From: Anisakis pegreffii
Lineage: Eukaryota > Nematoda > Chromadorea > Rhabditida > Anisakidae
Length of the DNA: 64,000 nt
NCBI GenBank assembly: GCA_035041965.1
Contig: JAPYMA010000209.1
Location: forward strand, 1-64,000
Direction: 5' to 3'
Both the position numbers and the translations under genes were made by a program. The notes under the pieces were generated by a model. It was not told the DNA's origin. It saw nothing but the letters and a program-made list of their open reading frames with translations, and did not search any database. Positions 49,701 through 61,730 of the stretch are shown here, piece by piece; within the stretch, counting starts at the first letter, position 1; each line of letters begins with the position of its first letter.

Positions 49701-52700
49701 AGGTTAGTATTTGAACAATACCTCCATCAACCAGTAAAAAGAACCTGAATCATTAATGCTGTCGGCCTATTAGGTGTTGAGATTTTGGATTTATGTGGAC
49801 TAATTTGCATTTAACTATTTGCGAAACGAATACATAAACTTACTTCTCACAAATAACGATCAATGATACACTGCATTCCTTCAGATCAATAATCACCGGA
49901 GTATTCCAATTTTTTGCACTGAAAACAATTCGTATTGAGTGGTGATTTCATTGAAGCAAATAAGACATTCATGTTTCAGAATGGTCAAACTCGATTTTAA
50001 TCAGTCCGAAAATGGCGTTCAATTCGTTCAACAAACTTTTCGTATGAAAATTGCACTTTTTGAGAAGCGTGAGTGAGAGCGCAGAATTTTTCTCTCGGCA
50101 AATACGTACAAATACATTTTATGAAGAGAGATAAATTCGGCATTTTTTGCCCTAACCGAGAAATCTATCGAATCCCCTTCTACTACATCGATTAATTGAA
50201 GGGAAATCAAAAATTGTCGCATATTACCTGAAGATGTAGCACTGCTTTGTGGTTGTGACAACAAGTTGTTCAAATCCCAATGCGAGCTTCGTAACACGAT
50301 CACGCATTTCTAGTTTCTCGCGAGCAACATCCGATACCACATCTCTAACATCCACTGTTCTTCGTTTCGATTGAATCGCTTCCAGATTACGCCATGAAAC
50401 GCGTCTGAAATCGAAATGAACACCTTGTTTACTCACATCAACAACTCACAGCATTTCTTTTAATCTTTCCTGTTGTCTTCTCACTTCGTTCATCTATTGC
50501 GATCACTGTTCATGAACACTGCTTACTGATGACGAATTGAAAAGGTGTTTGCAAGGAATGAAGCGTTACAAACTTTTCGATTACGTGTGCATGTATGAGA
50601 TGTCCATTCGCACAACCAGCCACAAGCTGAGTGCTGTCCGGTGACCAACTCATCGCAAATATGCTTCCTGTTGCCAGCTTCTCCAACGAATGTGACCACT
50701 GAATAAATAATCAATGAGTAATGGTAATTACAAGTATATATTTATGATTAAAGCATTGCTGTAGCAACCAAACAGAAACTCTTTCGCAAAGCACAATTAT
50801 TATTTGAACGAACCCCGGCTTTATCACAAAGTCTTATAAGATTGAAGGACCCAACAGCAAAAAGATCTCCTTCGGCATTCCATGCTGCAGAAGTTATTGG
50901 ATAGTCATGTGGAGCACTAGTAAATAGTGGTCGACCGTATGCATCCCACACCTTAGAAATCATCAAGAATTAGAAATAAACAGGAACGCAATCGACTTGA
51001 ACGTACGGTGAAAAGAATGAATTATAATGATCCTGAAAGGTGGCTTGAAATATAAGACATGGATAGTGCAGTACTGAGCGATACATCCCAAAAATTGGGC
51101 AAAAGGTTACATCGTTTAACGGGACGAAGGAGTCAGTCGTGTTAGGATGATATTAGTTTGTGAAATAACCTGCCTTATATTTACAGTCTTCTCCACCGGT
51201 GATAATAGTACTTGTATTCACACTCCAATCGATACACAGAACTATGCCATCATGAGCTTTCCACTTTATCGGCGACGTCTTGAACAGAAGAATTATTTGC
51301 TCACGCCAATAATTTCCACTATAGAAGGGCAACATCCTTTGCAATCAGAAAAGAGTCGAATCAAAGCGTTCGCAACGACGCGATAATGCTATGCAGTTGT
51401 TCACCTGTGATTTCAACGCTTTTATGAAGCAGTTCTCTGCACAGCAGTAAACGATCTGTGCACTATCTGCGCTCCAGCTGACCCCATACACTGGTGTTCC
51501 ATTCTGAGCAAGCATACTTCTGAGCATTCCGTTCCTTGACCACATCTTCACTGTTCCGTCTTCGCCACCTACGAATACTGTTCTAGAAATGAAGTCCACC
51601 GAATTCGAAAACGTACCATTAAGTTTGTCAAAATCGAGTCGATTAGCGAAAGAACGTTCGTCGAAATGCATTATTTCAGCAAAACATTAAAACTGAAATG
51701 GATTCTTGGTGAATCAGAAAAAGCAATTTGTCCTTACATGTCAAAAGACTAGATCCATCGTAACTCCATCGAGCACACAATGCGGCACCTTTGTGCGCGT
51801 CAACGGCTTTTTCAAGACGACCACTTCGGTTGTATATGTAGAATTTCCCTCAAAATACTCACGCTAATGTACTTAATCGTAACACCATAAAAATCAATAT
51901 CATTGTCAATTTGATTTCGTTTTAACATAATTCTGCAGGTTGGATTTAGTTAGTGAAGTCTCTAAACAATCTTCAGGAATTTGCTTGGAGTATTGGTTCC
52001 GCTGCTTCTACGATGCCTATCAATTGAGATACAGACCGGGGGTGATGCGTTCAATTTTGAGGCTATTTTCATTGTAAATACTTTAAAGACGATCGACTGT
52101 TAAGAGCACTTCTCAATATTCAATCGTCAAATCAAAAATACACGGTATTAACCTTCCGTAGAAGTGAGTACGAAAACATCGTTCGTTGATTGTCTCAGTA
52201 ATCCTCGAGGAAACCAATGCATACCAGTGGGATAAATGTTACTGGAAAAAGAATTTCATTGGTTTCAGTTGCACGTTATATTCGAGGTGAGCATACCGTT
52301 TTCAGTAATGATTATAATACGAAATGAATACACCGCAATGGGTAAGAAATCGATGATTGATGCGTTGAGCCACCTTATGTCTCTGATGAGACTATCAATA
52401 TCCCCGTTTAAGCAGATCAAAAATCGATGAAGAGTTGTTTTTACCCTTATATTTTGTATGATTATTCGTCTTTACGGAAAGTAAAAAGTTTTCTCAAGTT
52501 CAGTGCAAAACAATCGGGCATTATAATTGTTGAAAAGTGTGGAATAATTGCTCAGACGCACCTGTTGTTCCACGCGAATATCAAAATAAAAGACTAAATT
52601 TGGACACAAACTCGGCTACTACAGGTTTTGTTCGCTTTATTTCATAACAGCTAAGTCGAGGTTTGAATGCATTAGGGGCAGTGTTTGAAAATTATTTGTT

Positions 52701-53101
52701 CGTGAACTGTGCACTGTTGCAGAATATTCCGTCACTGCATCAGATTATGCAGTTTCCGTAGTGGTGAAGAAGGTTACGAACATGTTGTCATTAACGTCAT
52801 TAACATGAATCATTAACGATTCTTATTCATTTCAGAAGCACAGCTGAATTTCTGAAAGTATTTAATCGAGAAAATTTGAACATAACACTGTTTTTGAATG
52901 GCACAATTCGAGTCGATACATAGTACCGGCATCTCACCTTGGTAGTTGCGTCAGAGGATGTGCTTCGAAATCGATTAAGTTCCACTTCAACAGTTGCTGA
53001 TCATCCCCACAACTCACCACCTCATCACTGGTCACCCATGCGACTGCTGTCACAGTATCTTTGTGTTTCGGCTGTCGGGACATCATCACTTTTAGCCTCA
53101 T
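46755..53101 (-). CDS. che-2: IFT80 / CHE-2, WD40 subunit of intraflagellar transport complex B, 17 exons, complete
   Basis: Structural subunit of the IFT-B train that builds cilia; the C. elegans ortholog CHE-2 is needed for sensory cilia. Exons, 5' to 3': 52938-53101, 52153-52241, 51738-51848, 51405-51577, 51174-51278, 50814-50951, 50574-50698, 50228-50404, 49844-49918, 49516-49744, 49107-49242, 48806-48983, 48400-48541, 48059-48148, 47454-47626, 47005-47128, 46755-46796. Total 2,271 nt, 756 residues (human IFT80 has 777), with every junction in phase. The start is at [15 protein letters not shown], as in other IFT80 proteins; an upstream in-frame extension is ignored. N-terminal WD40 repeats include [49 protein letters not shown] and [11 protein letters not shown] continuing to [18 protein letters not shown] second beta-propeller holds [12 protein letters not shown]. 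The C-terminal helical part includes [20 protein letters not shown] and [20 protein letters not shown]. The last exon adds only 13 residues ([13 protein letters not shown]). One intron appears to use a GC donor. Confidence 0.96.
48628..48778. mobile_element. GC-rich 151-bp element with perfect 12-bp terminal inverted repeats
   Basis: Within the IFT80 intron between exons 48806-48983 and 48400-48541. It begins GTTCGTCGGGGA at 48628 and ends TCCCCGACGAAC at 48778, perfect 12-bp inverted termini. The interior is strongly GC-rich, in sharp contrast to the AT-rich surroundings. It is built from iterated TT(G/T)CTCCCCG and CGGGGAC modules that can form nested hairpins, including GGGGTCCCCG near 48642. 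It has no coding capacity. It looks like a short non-autonomous DNA transposon (MITE). A target-site duplication is not obvious; ATAG occurs close to both ends. Confidence 0.75.
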
Positions 53102-53846
53102 CCTATTTATTGTTTCGTTATTTTGATGAATTCCGCACAATCAGAAAAATAACAGCCTCGTAGAAGATGTGTCCGCTTTTTATGGCAGACACTGTTTCAC
53201 AGATGAAAAGGCAAATCATCAATTAGATCAACGATGAAACAATAAATACTTCAGCAAGTAATGTGATGAGAAATTGAATAACGATAAAGTATGCTGCACC
53301 GATCAATTCCCGTCAACAGTCATATGCAGTCTTCGGTTGTCATGGTGACCATCCGTAAACTAACTAACCACTTCAAATGCTGCATACGATTATCAGTCCC
53401 TCAGAATACTACCACATAGTAAAAACTAATGGATTATGCAATACCTAATCACTGGGGTTTTGCATAAATGCGTTTATAATAGCTTGCGCTTAGAAGGATA
53501 TTTGTGGATCATTTAATTTTAATGATGAGCAGATTGTCAACTGCTTATTGAAGGTATGTGTTTCAACAAAAACATCAGTTTTTCTGGGAATCGTTAATAT
53601 TCAGAATGTACCTCGATGTTTTTCAATGTCAGCAACACCAACGAATTCGAATAATTTATTATTCTTCAAAATAACTCAAGAAAGAATATCGCACAACGTA
53701 ATCACAATGAAATATAAAAATAATCACAATGAAACAAAATCATGAATTTATCACATATTATATGCTGCAAACAAGATTCTCATTGATTCTAATTTCTCCC
53801 CATAGAAACGGCATCAACTTTATTTAATTCACGGTTTGTTTCTTAT
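53102..53846. promoter_or_regulatory. che-2: 5' flank of IFT80
   Basis: About 745 bases between the IFT80 start codon and the stop of the upstream membrane-protein gene on the same strand; it must hold the promoter unless the genes are co-transcribed. No exon was found in it. I looked by eye for an X-box-like (RFX) inverted repeat, expected upstream of ciliary genes, and did not find a convincing one. Confidence 0.3.
53819..53824 (-). terminator. Candidate poly(A) signal of the membrane-protein gene
   Basis: TTTATT on the plus strand (AATAAA on the minus strand) begins about 23 bases past the stop at 53847. The spacing is appropriate for a short 3' UTR. Confidence 0.35.
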
Positions 53847-54636
53847 TTAGACAGGTACAGATCTGTTGTCTGATGCGACGCTTTTAGCGGTTGCTATACT
53901 TCCGTTTACTGTTGAATTTTTTGATGTGGATGATGTAACAATGACAGCTGTTGAATGGCCATCTCGAGAAATCTGAAAACGTATCGATGAAATGAACGCA
54001 TCTGAAAAGCTTGACAAGGTTATCACGTAAAAACTTACGTTAGACGACTGCGAGAGATCGCCTGGAACAGCAGCTGCATCATTGGACGGTGTGGATGACA
54101 TTGTTGAGAGCATGTCAGACGCAAACGTTGGATTCCTGAATGCGCAAATTACCATTCAACTTCATTTTCAAACAAATCCTTCAAAGAAAACTTATCAAAA
54201 CTTCATCAAATCTAACTAACAATCGCGCGTGTGTAAGGCAACAAATTTCACCACAATGCAGTTTTTTCTGTTCTCAATCATAATTTGCCATTTCTTTACT
54301 TTGTAGTGGTTTCATAATGATATTTTTCCGTTTGAACAGGTTTTTGCCTGATCATAAACGCAAAATTTCACCTTATGCAATATACACCGAATAGAATGGC
54401 GACCACGATTAAAGCAACAGAAGCGCACAGTGGTACGGCAACCTTTGGTTTCGTCAACCTTCTGATGATACCTGACTCAGGCATTCGTTTATACGAACAA
54501 CTGGCACCCGGTTGGCAAGTGAAACAACGACGAATCGATCTTGCCCAAATATCAAGTTGAATGAATGGATTTGGCTTGGATAAGTTTGATACGACGTAGA
54601 AGGAGTCAAGGAGGTTGAGAAGATGTATTGTACAAA
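53847..54636 (-). CDS. 3' part of an unrecognised single-pass membrane protein
   Basis: Three minus-strand exons join in phase: 54372-54636, 54039-54135 and 53847-53972. The first ends in AG with a GTGAAA donor, the second has a GTAAGT donor and the last follows TTTCAG. The deduced tail of about 161 residues has a Cys-bearing segment (RRCFTCQPGASCSYKRMPES), a basic stretch (RRLTKPK) and one hydrophobic helix (VAVPLCASVALIVVAILFGV). A Ser/Thr/Asn-rich C terminus ending SDNRSVPV follows. The first exon is open to a CTTCAG acceptor at 54636, and no start codon is visible in its frame, so 5' exons are missing. They must fit below the FBPase stop at 55102 or overlap that gene. The family is not recognised. 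The gene lies between IFT80 and FBPase on the same strand. Confidence 0.5.
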
Positions 54637-55101
54637 CTGAAGATGCCTTTGACGAATGTTCCAGTCAATTAGGAAAATTGCTTAACGCTGAGTGTTGAAA
54701 CGATTCGATAATCGTACCACTCATCTATAATCTCACTCCTAATCTCTTGTTGATGCGTTCTCAAAAATTCCCAAACTCAACATATCCATTCATTGCAAAT
54801 CCTTTAACCTTATCTCCTCCTTTATGGTGGTTGTGCCCGAGTACGCAATAAAATTGTCAATTCCACATAACATAAAAAGCAGTGTATTCGGTTCAAAAAT
54901 TCTAATTGGAAGTATGAATTATTTCAATCCCTTATCAGCTGCAATAGTTGCGCGATTAAGTGAAACACTTTAGTGAGTAGAACATCTTTCATGATGAGTC
55001 ATGCGGTGGACCAGAAATGATCACGAAATAGGAAGTCGTTTATTGAATGAAGCATCAAACTAAAAACTGAAACATTAAGCTATAGCAGAACACACTTCTA
55101 T
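54637..55101. other. Gap between FBPase and the membrane-protein gene
   Basis: About 465 bases downstream of FBPase. It probably holds the FBPase 3' UTR and the start of the membrane-protein gene, but I could not place a first exon. A short minus-strand frame near 54740-54800 beginning MDMLSLGIFENAS is a weak candidate without a fitting donor. Confidence 0.35.
55039..55044 (-). terminator. fbp-1: Candidate poly(A) signal of the FBPase gene
   Basis: TTTATT on the plus strand (AATAAA on the minus strand), about 58 bases beyond the stop at 55102. Plausible spacing, hexamer only. Confidence 0.35.
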
Positions 55102-58036
55102 TCACGAATCATGTTTCTTGATGTATTCCATTGCCTCGAGTACATCTTCTTTAGACCCAACAATTATTGGTGCACGGTCATGGATTCCCTTAGGCTGAAT
55201 GTCCAGAATTGGTGTGGTACCAGATGTGGCCATTCCACCAGCCTTCTCAAGAACATAGGCTATTGGGAAGCACTCGTACATCAGTCGCAACTGAAAATGT
55301 TTAGTTGAGAATGCAAAAAATTTTTTTCACGGAACGTGAATACGCGTGCAAAAATCACAAATAATTTCTTGGCAGGATTGCATAGATTGACGAAGTTATC
55401 AAAAGTTCGTTGCATTGCTAGCCACAACGATGCAAACCTACAAAAGTAGCTCACATAAAGCTAAAAAATTGTTGCGAACTCGTAAACATCATTCGTTGGA
55501 AAACTTCTCCAACCTCTGCATCAAAACAACTAGAACTATGAAGAACAACGACGGAATTACTCACCTTTCCGTTCGGTGCTGCAGTAGTTTTTGGGTATAT
55601 GAAGATTCCTCCGTTCAACAACGTTCGATGAACATCAGCCACCATTGAACCAACGTATCGCTGTGCATATGCCTTTTTACCCTCCTTGAATTGATTTGCT
55701 ATGAAGGTTTTGCGAGAAGCTGTTTGCTATTTTCAATATGTTGTAAGTTATCTTTTATTGCATCGATCAATCGTTTTCCTATCCTTCAATTTTTGAATTC
55801 TACTATCGAAAAGAAGCAAATTATTGAATCACTAATGGTCGTATGCAAGAAATTCACCTCTTGTACAACTCAGGTGATAAGGATATGACGAAACTTATTT
55901 ATTGAGTAAATCAGTTGGCTAAGTCATCATGAAGGATATCATTACAGTCACAACAAGGTTCTCAATAGACTGACTTGCATAAACTTCACACTTACCGGTG
56001 GATCTTTTTTACTTTTAATATATTCTGCGATACCTTTTGACCATTGCTTTGAATATCCTTCGTTGATGCTGTACACACTCCCTCTTGGCTTACATTGCAT
56101 ATTTGGATGAGTCAATATAAACTCTCCAATTGACTGAAGGAGAAATTTCTTTGCGAAATTACAGTTCGAATTGTTCTATTAACATATTGCTAATACGCAC
56201 AAAAATTACGCAGGCAAGAGGATTTTGACGATACTTTAACAAACAATCGCTAAAACTGCAAAGCAATGTTACATTGCTTTGCAGTTTTAGCGATTGTTTT
56301 GCAGTAGACCAATAATCTCTTATGTTGATTTTCAATTGGGATACCTATAATTTGTTGAATTCGATTCATTATCATACTCTTCCCTTACGCTTGAGGATAA
56401 AGATGAATACGCATAAGGAAATGATTCGCGACAAAAATGAAACATTACTGGATCCAAAGTGAAGCCGTTAACACCATTTCCAGTCGCGAGCACGACCATA
56501 GTTGCTGAGCCATACATAGCGTATCCGGCTGCTACCATTTTACGACCTGGTTGAAGGACATCGCTGAGACTAGGCTCACCTTCACCTTCCTGTACGCCAA
56601 AACAACAACTCTATCAGTTCATTTCCTTACTTACAATATAACAACACATCAAAGGCCTCACTAGGTGCTGTGAGTCCATTTCAACAAGCTTACATGTTTT
56701 CAATAATTCTTCATTAATAAACCTTCCTCGCAAATGCATGCGAGATGACGGTAAGACCCTCTCAATGACGGTAAACTCGGTAATTTTGTGGTTTTCAAGC
56801 CAACGTGTCTGTGAAATTCAGCCAGGCTGCGCATTAACCTCAGGTTGAAACGAACTCTTGTTTTTGGCTGAAGGTCACCACGAGGCTTAGCCTGAGAATT
56901 ACCGTAAAACTGAGTTCACTTTAGGTTTACATTGAAGCCTGAGCAGCGGAGTCGATGGTCATCCAGAGTTTATGCTGAGGCCTGTAGCATCACCCCCTTC
57001 ATAAAGTATTACTATCGTTTCATGTAAAGACGTAAATAAACGAAGGAGACCTTTCTGTAAATGCCAAAGATTGTTCCAATTGAAATAAGGCAATCGATAT
57101 TTGACGAGCCATCCAGTGGATCGAAAGTGACAATATATTTGCCTCGACGATTCGGCTCAACCTATAAAAACAAAATATGAAAATGACTGACGAATACAAG
57201 GTGGAGTTAAACTGGTATGATATGCTTGACGACGAGATTTGGGTCAATTCAGATTGGCACACTTTTCAATCATTTATTAGGTTGAAATTTTGTTGAAAAC
57301 GTTCACCTCAATGAGTTCTTTATTTTCTTCGGAAACCATAGCGCACGTGGTGTACGAAGATTTCAGCATGTTGATAATGAGTTGGTTAGCGAGTACGTCG
57401 AGTTTTTTGACTTCCTCGCCTTGAACGTTCGTCGATCCAGCAATACCATACCTGTAATTGAATGCACACTGAACTTCATCCGTCACATACAATCTCACGA
57501 AACTACATGAATTATCGACTGATTCAGTGATGATCTCGTCGAGTGAAATTCTTGCCATCAATTCGAATTCCTCGGAGGGGTATTCTTTCAGATTTGCACA
57601 AAATGCTTAGTCTATGACAAAATTAACTGTGAAGGGGAAACCAAAATTGTGTGAAATTGTAGCAAAAGGATCATGAGGAAGATAGCATGACGCTTTACCA
57701 CATCATATTGTATTATTTGCAGGTTATGGTGGTAACAAACCGAGAATCCTCTTATATTTTCAAGACTTTATGGATTTTCGTTCAAATTTATTATTATGAT
57801 ATTCAAATGGATACGATAGAGGATTGTGCGAAAGCAGCGTACAATTGTGCAAGACCAGCTTTTTGAGTGGCCGATGATATGGCTTTAATAGCGGTCAGCA
57901 AACTCGTCAAAAGACTCGTCAAATCGCCAGTAGCGTTCGGATAGCGTTTCTGTTCGGCGAGAACGAATCGCTGAAGTGTCATCGCATCGGTCTCGATGCC
58001 GTACTCCCGACTGCTCATCTTGTTCCCTGATATCAT
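55102..58036 (-). CDS. fbp-1: Fructose-1,6-bisphosphatase, 7 exons, complete
   Basis: Cytosolic gluconeogenic enzyme that hydrolyses fructose 1,6-bisphosphate to fructose 6-phosphate. Exons, 5' to 3': 57843-58036, 57307-57451, 57051-57161, 56449-56589, 55996-56133, 55565-55684, 55102-55290. All junctions are in phase; total 1,038 nt, 345 residues (human FBP1 has 338). Family motifs appear in order: [10 protein letters not shown] and [20 protein letters not shown] in the N-terminal allosteric region, [20 protein letters not shown], metal-binding MVSEENKE and the signature [14 protein letters not shown]. Then come [39 protein letters not shown] and [20 protein letters not shown], with the catalytic-site Glu. 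It ends [13 protein letters not shown]. Active-site acidic residues all look intact, so an active enzyme is expected. Start is either the ATG at 58036 (MISGNK) or the in-frame ATG at 58018 (MSSREYG), which is closer to the usual family start. Confidence 0.96.
56241..56299. repeat. Perfect 29-bp palindrome with 1-nt centre
   Basis: The left arm at 56241-56269 and the right arm at 56271-56299 are exact reverse complements, separated by a single T at 56270. The arm core reads ATCGCTAAAACTGCAAAGCA. It lies in the FBPase intron between exons 56449-56589 and 55996-56133. With essentially no loop it is a cruciform-type palindrome and not a microRNA-like hairpin. Confidence 0.95.
56590..57050 (-). 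other. fbp-1: FBPase intron 3
   Basis: About 460 bases between exons 57051-57161 and 56449-56589, without coding signals. The part at about 56730-56960 is less AT-rich than its surroundings and contains GATGACGGTAA / AATGACGGTAA and a later TTACCGTAAAAC. These short direct and inverted similarities suggest a decayed repeat. Confidence 0.4.
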
Positions 58037-60840
58037 TTATGTTCAGATTAATTTCTAAGAAAACACAAAAGTGCACGAATACAAATCTGTTGCGCTCAAC
58101 TGCAGCCAATTCAACTTTCATTCATAGTGGGCAATCAAAATATCGTTCACTCGTAAGCAACAATGACGAGTGCCAGAGGTGTTCTCGCATACTTAATTCC
58201 AGTTTTTAAAATTCGGTAATCACATGGAAATATTTTAAACAGTTTTTTTTCGAATGACCAAAACAATGAATGCTTCCGATGGAATTATTTGTGAAGCGGT
58301 GACAATGATGCAGATGAAAATACATTAACTCAAGGGAAATATCATTTCTCACAGTGTAAATGTCGCTTTAAAATGGTAAATACATGTAAAAGAATTGCTA
58401 AAGAACATGAAATGCCGACAGAAATGAATCAATCGTTGCATTTTTGGATGAACAACTTCACATGTTCTATTGTGCTAACCTACAGTCGAAGAGGCACAAA
58501 CGAATAACTGAACTGCACATGGCAGTCTTCACCGAGCCCACTTTATAATTCTGCCCTCTACTCGTCATCAGTATGGCATCATTTATAATGTCGATAAAAA
58601 TCATCATTAATTTACTAGACAAGAAACATTTGACGAGAGCATCTCGTTCGAGGAATGCCAACAACTGATTTGACTGAGAATGAAGTGGATGAACGCAAGT
58701 GTTCGTTGAAGAAAACTGTCCGCTTCAAAAAAATGATCGTTCCAACTCGAACTCAGATCGAAATAAAGCAAAACATTCTGTTCTTTTCAGGGATCAATTG
58801 TATAATTGTGCAATGAACTGATCCACTTATTCACCGATAAGATGCTCTTTTATCTACCATGAACGCCTCAAATCATAACAAATCAGATGGGATCACTTCA
58901 GCAAAAAAAATCTCTGAAAAAGCAACTATGCTACAATTAGAACGAACTAAGCAACCAATAGGCATTCCCTAGCGAATCGGCACAGAATTTTTCCCCTCCT
59001 GCGGCAACCTTTTGATGGAAAGAGCGAAAATGAAATGCATAGGCGATTTACTTATTCAATGGATCATAATGATACCACACTTGCAGACTTGCAAAAGATT
59101 TAAAAAAAAACTATTTTCTAACAACAACGTGCGAGTATCTGTAAAACGTGAAAGATAGAAATCTTCTAGTTAAAAAGTAAAAGAATTCACATTCACAGCA
59201 AAGCAAACACCTTGTTTCTCGAGTTGTTGAGGAAAACAGCAATACGAACCAGTGTGCATCTAGCAAATTTCATGTACTGGCTAAACAAGAAAATAGGCAT
59301 AAGGTATCACTTCGGAAAAAATCGATGGTTTGACTTGTAAACGAATGTTTCCATTCAGCATATAATAGTTATTGTTATTGCACACTGTGTTGCTATCAAT
59401 CGTTCAGCAGTTCACATTGACGTTTCAGTTGCTACATACTTTCGTGATCAGCAACGATTTGATCGTTGATCACTGTAGTGATACAATGTGTTGCATTTCC
59501 GAGCATAGGTTCATTTGGTTATTGCATTGTAACATTATTAACTCACCCGTTTGATTAGATTAAATGCAAAACGTAATAAAACATTTAATGTTAAACGCAG
59601 TACAACTTATCATTTTTCTGAACACAAGCATCCACATCATTGAGTCATCTAATAAAGTAAGGCAAACTATCGAAGTGAAATTTAAACGGGAGTAATAGAA
59701 ATGAAACGGTAGAATCGTAGGAGGCAAATAAAAATTAATTCATGCAAAGTTCCACACAGTAAATGGCAACTTTCTATTATTTTACGCATTTATAAACTCG
59801 AAACATTTCAGCCTTATCGATTTTCCGAATCGATTTTATCCTAAAAGTCTCTCTCTCTCGATGGAATCAGCAAACAAGTGCGCAGTTGTATCTTTGGATA
59901 GTGAAAATGCGTTTAAAATTTGAAACTGTACATGATGAGTTCACTCACACTTTTGAATGGGATGGTCAACAGTCCGGCCACTGATTCTGAATGAAGATTG
60001 ACGAACCATCAACGGTACTATTAAATTTTATTAGTTGATTCAACGGTATAGTCATCTGTCATGCATACTAAACACTCAACGAGATTGATTCGAGCGAATT
60101 GTTCAGCAAATTTTCTGCCGATTGAATTGAACAACTGTTTTTGGGCGTTCTCTTTGGTACGTAGTCAGCTGGTCGAGTTCACAGTGAAAAAGGGGAGTGT
60201 TTTTTTTGATGGGCTAAAGTACAAAAAGCTTTATATTATTATTTGATTCAACTGAAAAGAGTAAAGATAAAGCACCTTAACGCAATTGTCTTGCACTTGT
60301 GCTAAGTAATAAAGAAAAATAATTGTTTGAGTGCAGAGAGCAAGTCTTCATTAATATGAGAAAGTTGCATGAAAAAAGAAAACCATAGTTGCAATGACAA
60401 TAAAAAAAAGATAATTTAAAGGATGTGAAAAATCACTAAACAAATTGAGTGAATGAATAAGCATACAAAATGTCAATATACAAAGCTGACGAAATCAAAA
60501 TCACAAGTTGCAGTTGAATCGGACATGAAAGGCTATTCTTTTGTTCTGAATTTTCGTACAAAGTAAATGCATTTGAACAATTCACAAACAATACGTATGT
60601 CAATCAAACTTTTTCAAACAAAACAGAAAGATACTCATTGTCACATTTCACGGTAATGCATTCCATATTCTGATAACTCTATGTTACAAACTGTTCAGAG
60701 TGTTTTTTTGTACGTTTTTCTTTCCAGTTGTAAATTATGTGCTCTTCGTCAGAAGCTGGCAACGTTTGAAATTTCATCGAAGTATATGCCTGAGAACTTT
60801 TCAATAATTTTATAATTTTTCAACACTTTTATTCATTTCA
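58037..60840. other. No gene recognised (5' flank of FBPase and beyond)
   Basis: The nearest few hundred bases must include the FBPase promoter. The rest has only short open frames on both strands without motifs, paired splice borders or repeats that I can support. Confidence 0.45.
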
Positions 60841-60859
60841 GCAATGGACATCGATTACC

Positions 60860-61730
60860 ATATGAGTGTAATTTATGGAGTAGTTCTTGTAGGCTGATGG
60901 TGTCAAAGGCTTTTACATAATCAATATAGACTACAATCGAATATAGGCTACAATCTTACTGTCAACTGCAGTGATTCAGTCATCAAGAAAGCAAAGCAAT
61001 AGGGACGATGCGGAACGACTGTGTACGGATAACTTAAGTTTATTGTTTATCATATGACTGAGGATAATGTCTTTTTATAAGCATTTCCGAAACTTTAGAT
61101 ATGAAGAGAGGTCAAATTAATTCGTCGATACTTTTTAATGATTCTGCAGATAGTCCTTTAAAAGGTGAGGTGATAACTGATGGTTTTCAATAGGACGATG
61201 TTGCGGAATGTGAAATGCTCCGTTCGAAGATCATAGTCAGTGGAGCTGAAATATTGGAACAGGTTTACTTCAGAAATGGTGAGTGAATAGCGTCGAATGT
61301 GACGAATTGTTTTGCGAATGAATTCAACCTCAATATCCAAATCGTTGATATATTAATTCATTACACTTATCAGGAAAATGGGGCATAAAATTATCGTAGT
61401 TGATAAAATGATTAGCAAACATTTCGTATTTAGGTGTGTCATCTTGCAGTACATCAACACGGTGATCAAGCATCAATTTCTCATTTACATAATGATTTGA
61501 AAATTTATGATCGATTCTGATTGTTCTAGAAAATGTTCCTCGCCAATTTCTGGCACTGCATAAAAAATGTATGGAGTATCGATGAAAAGCTTTACTCATC
61601 GTGCTCATCGAGCCATTGAAAGTGTTTTTTGGTGTTAGACGTTGAATGTGACAAGGAAATTTCAATCAACCTTCTCGACTGTTTCGGACAGGAACACATT
61701 GATCGACAGCAATGCTTATAGGTTGGAAAA
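60860..61730 (-). mobile_element. Degenerate non-LTR retrotransposon fragment (endonuclease and RT pieces)
   Basis: Minus strand. At 60860-60960 a short in-frame stretch matches reverse transcriptase motif A of LINE-type elements (YVKAFDTISLQELLHKL, the classic KAFD motif with Asp). At 61330-61665 an open frame of 111 codons shows an endonuclease-like tail (RTIRIDHKFSN and LMLDHRVDVLQDD, recalling the IDH and SDH-type motifs). At 61681-61720 a linker piece reads SIAVDQCVPVRNSREG. The order linker-endonuclease-RT differs from the usual endonuclease-linker-RT, and frames are broken, so these are rearranged dead fragments. The clade is not determined; RTE-like is possible. Confidence 0.65.

Noticed and set aside
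56241..56299. Possible microRNA precursor
   Set aside because: The hairpin has a one-base centre and perfect long arms, unlike a pre-miRNA with a terminal loop and mismatches.
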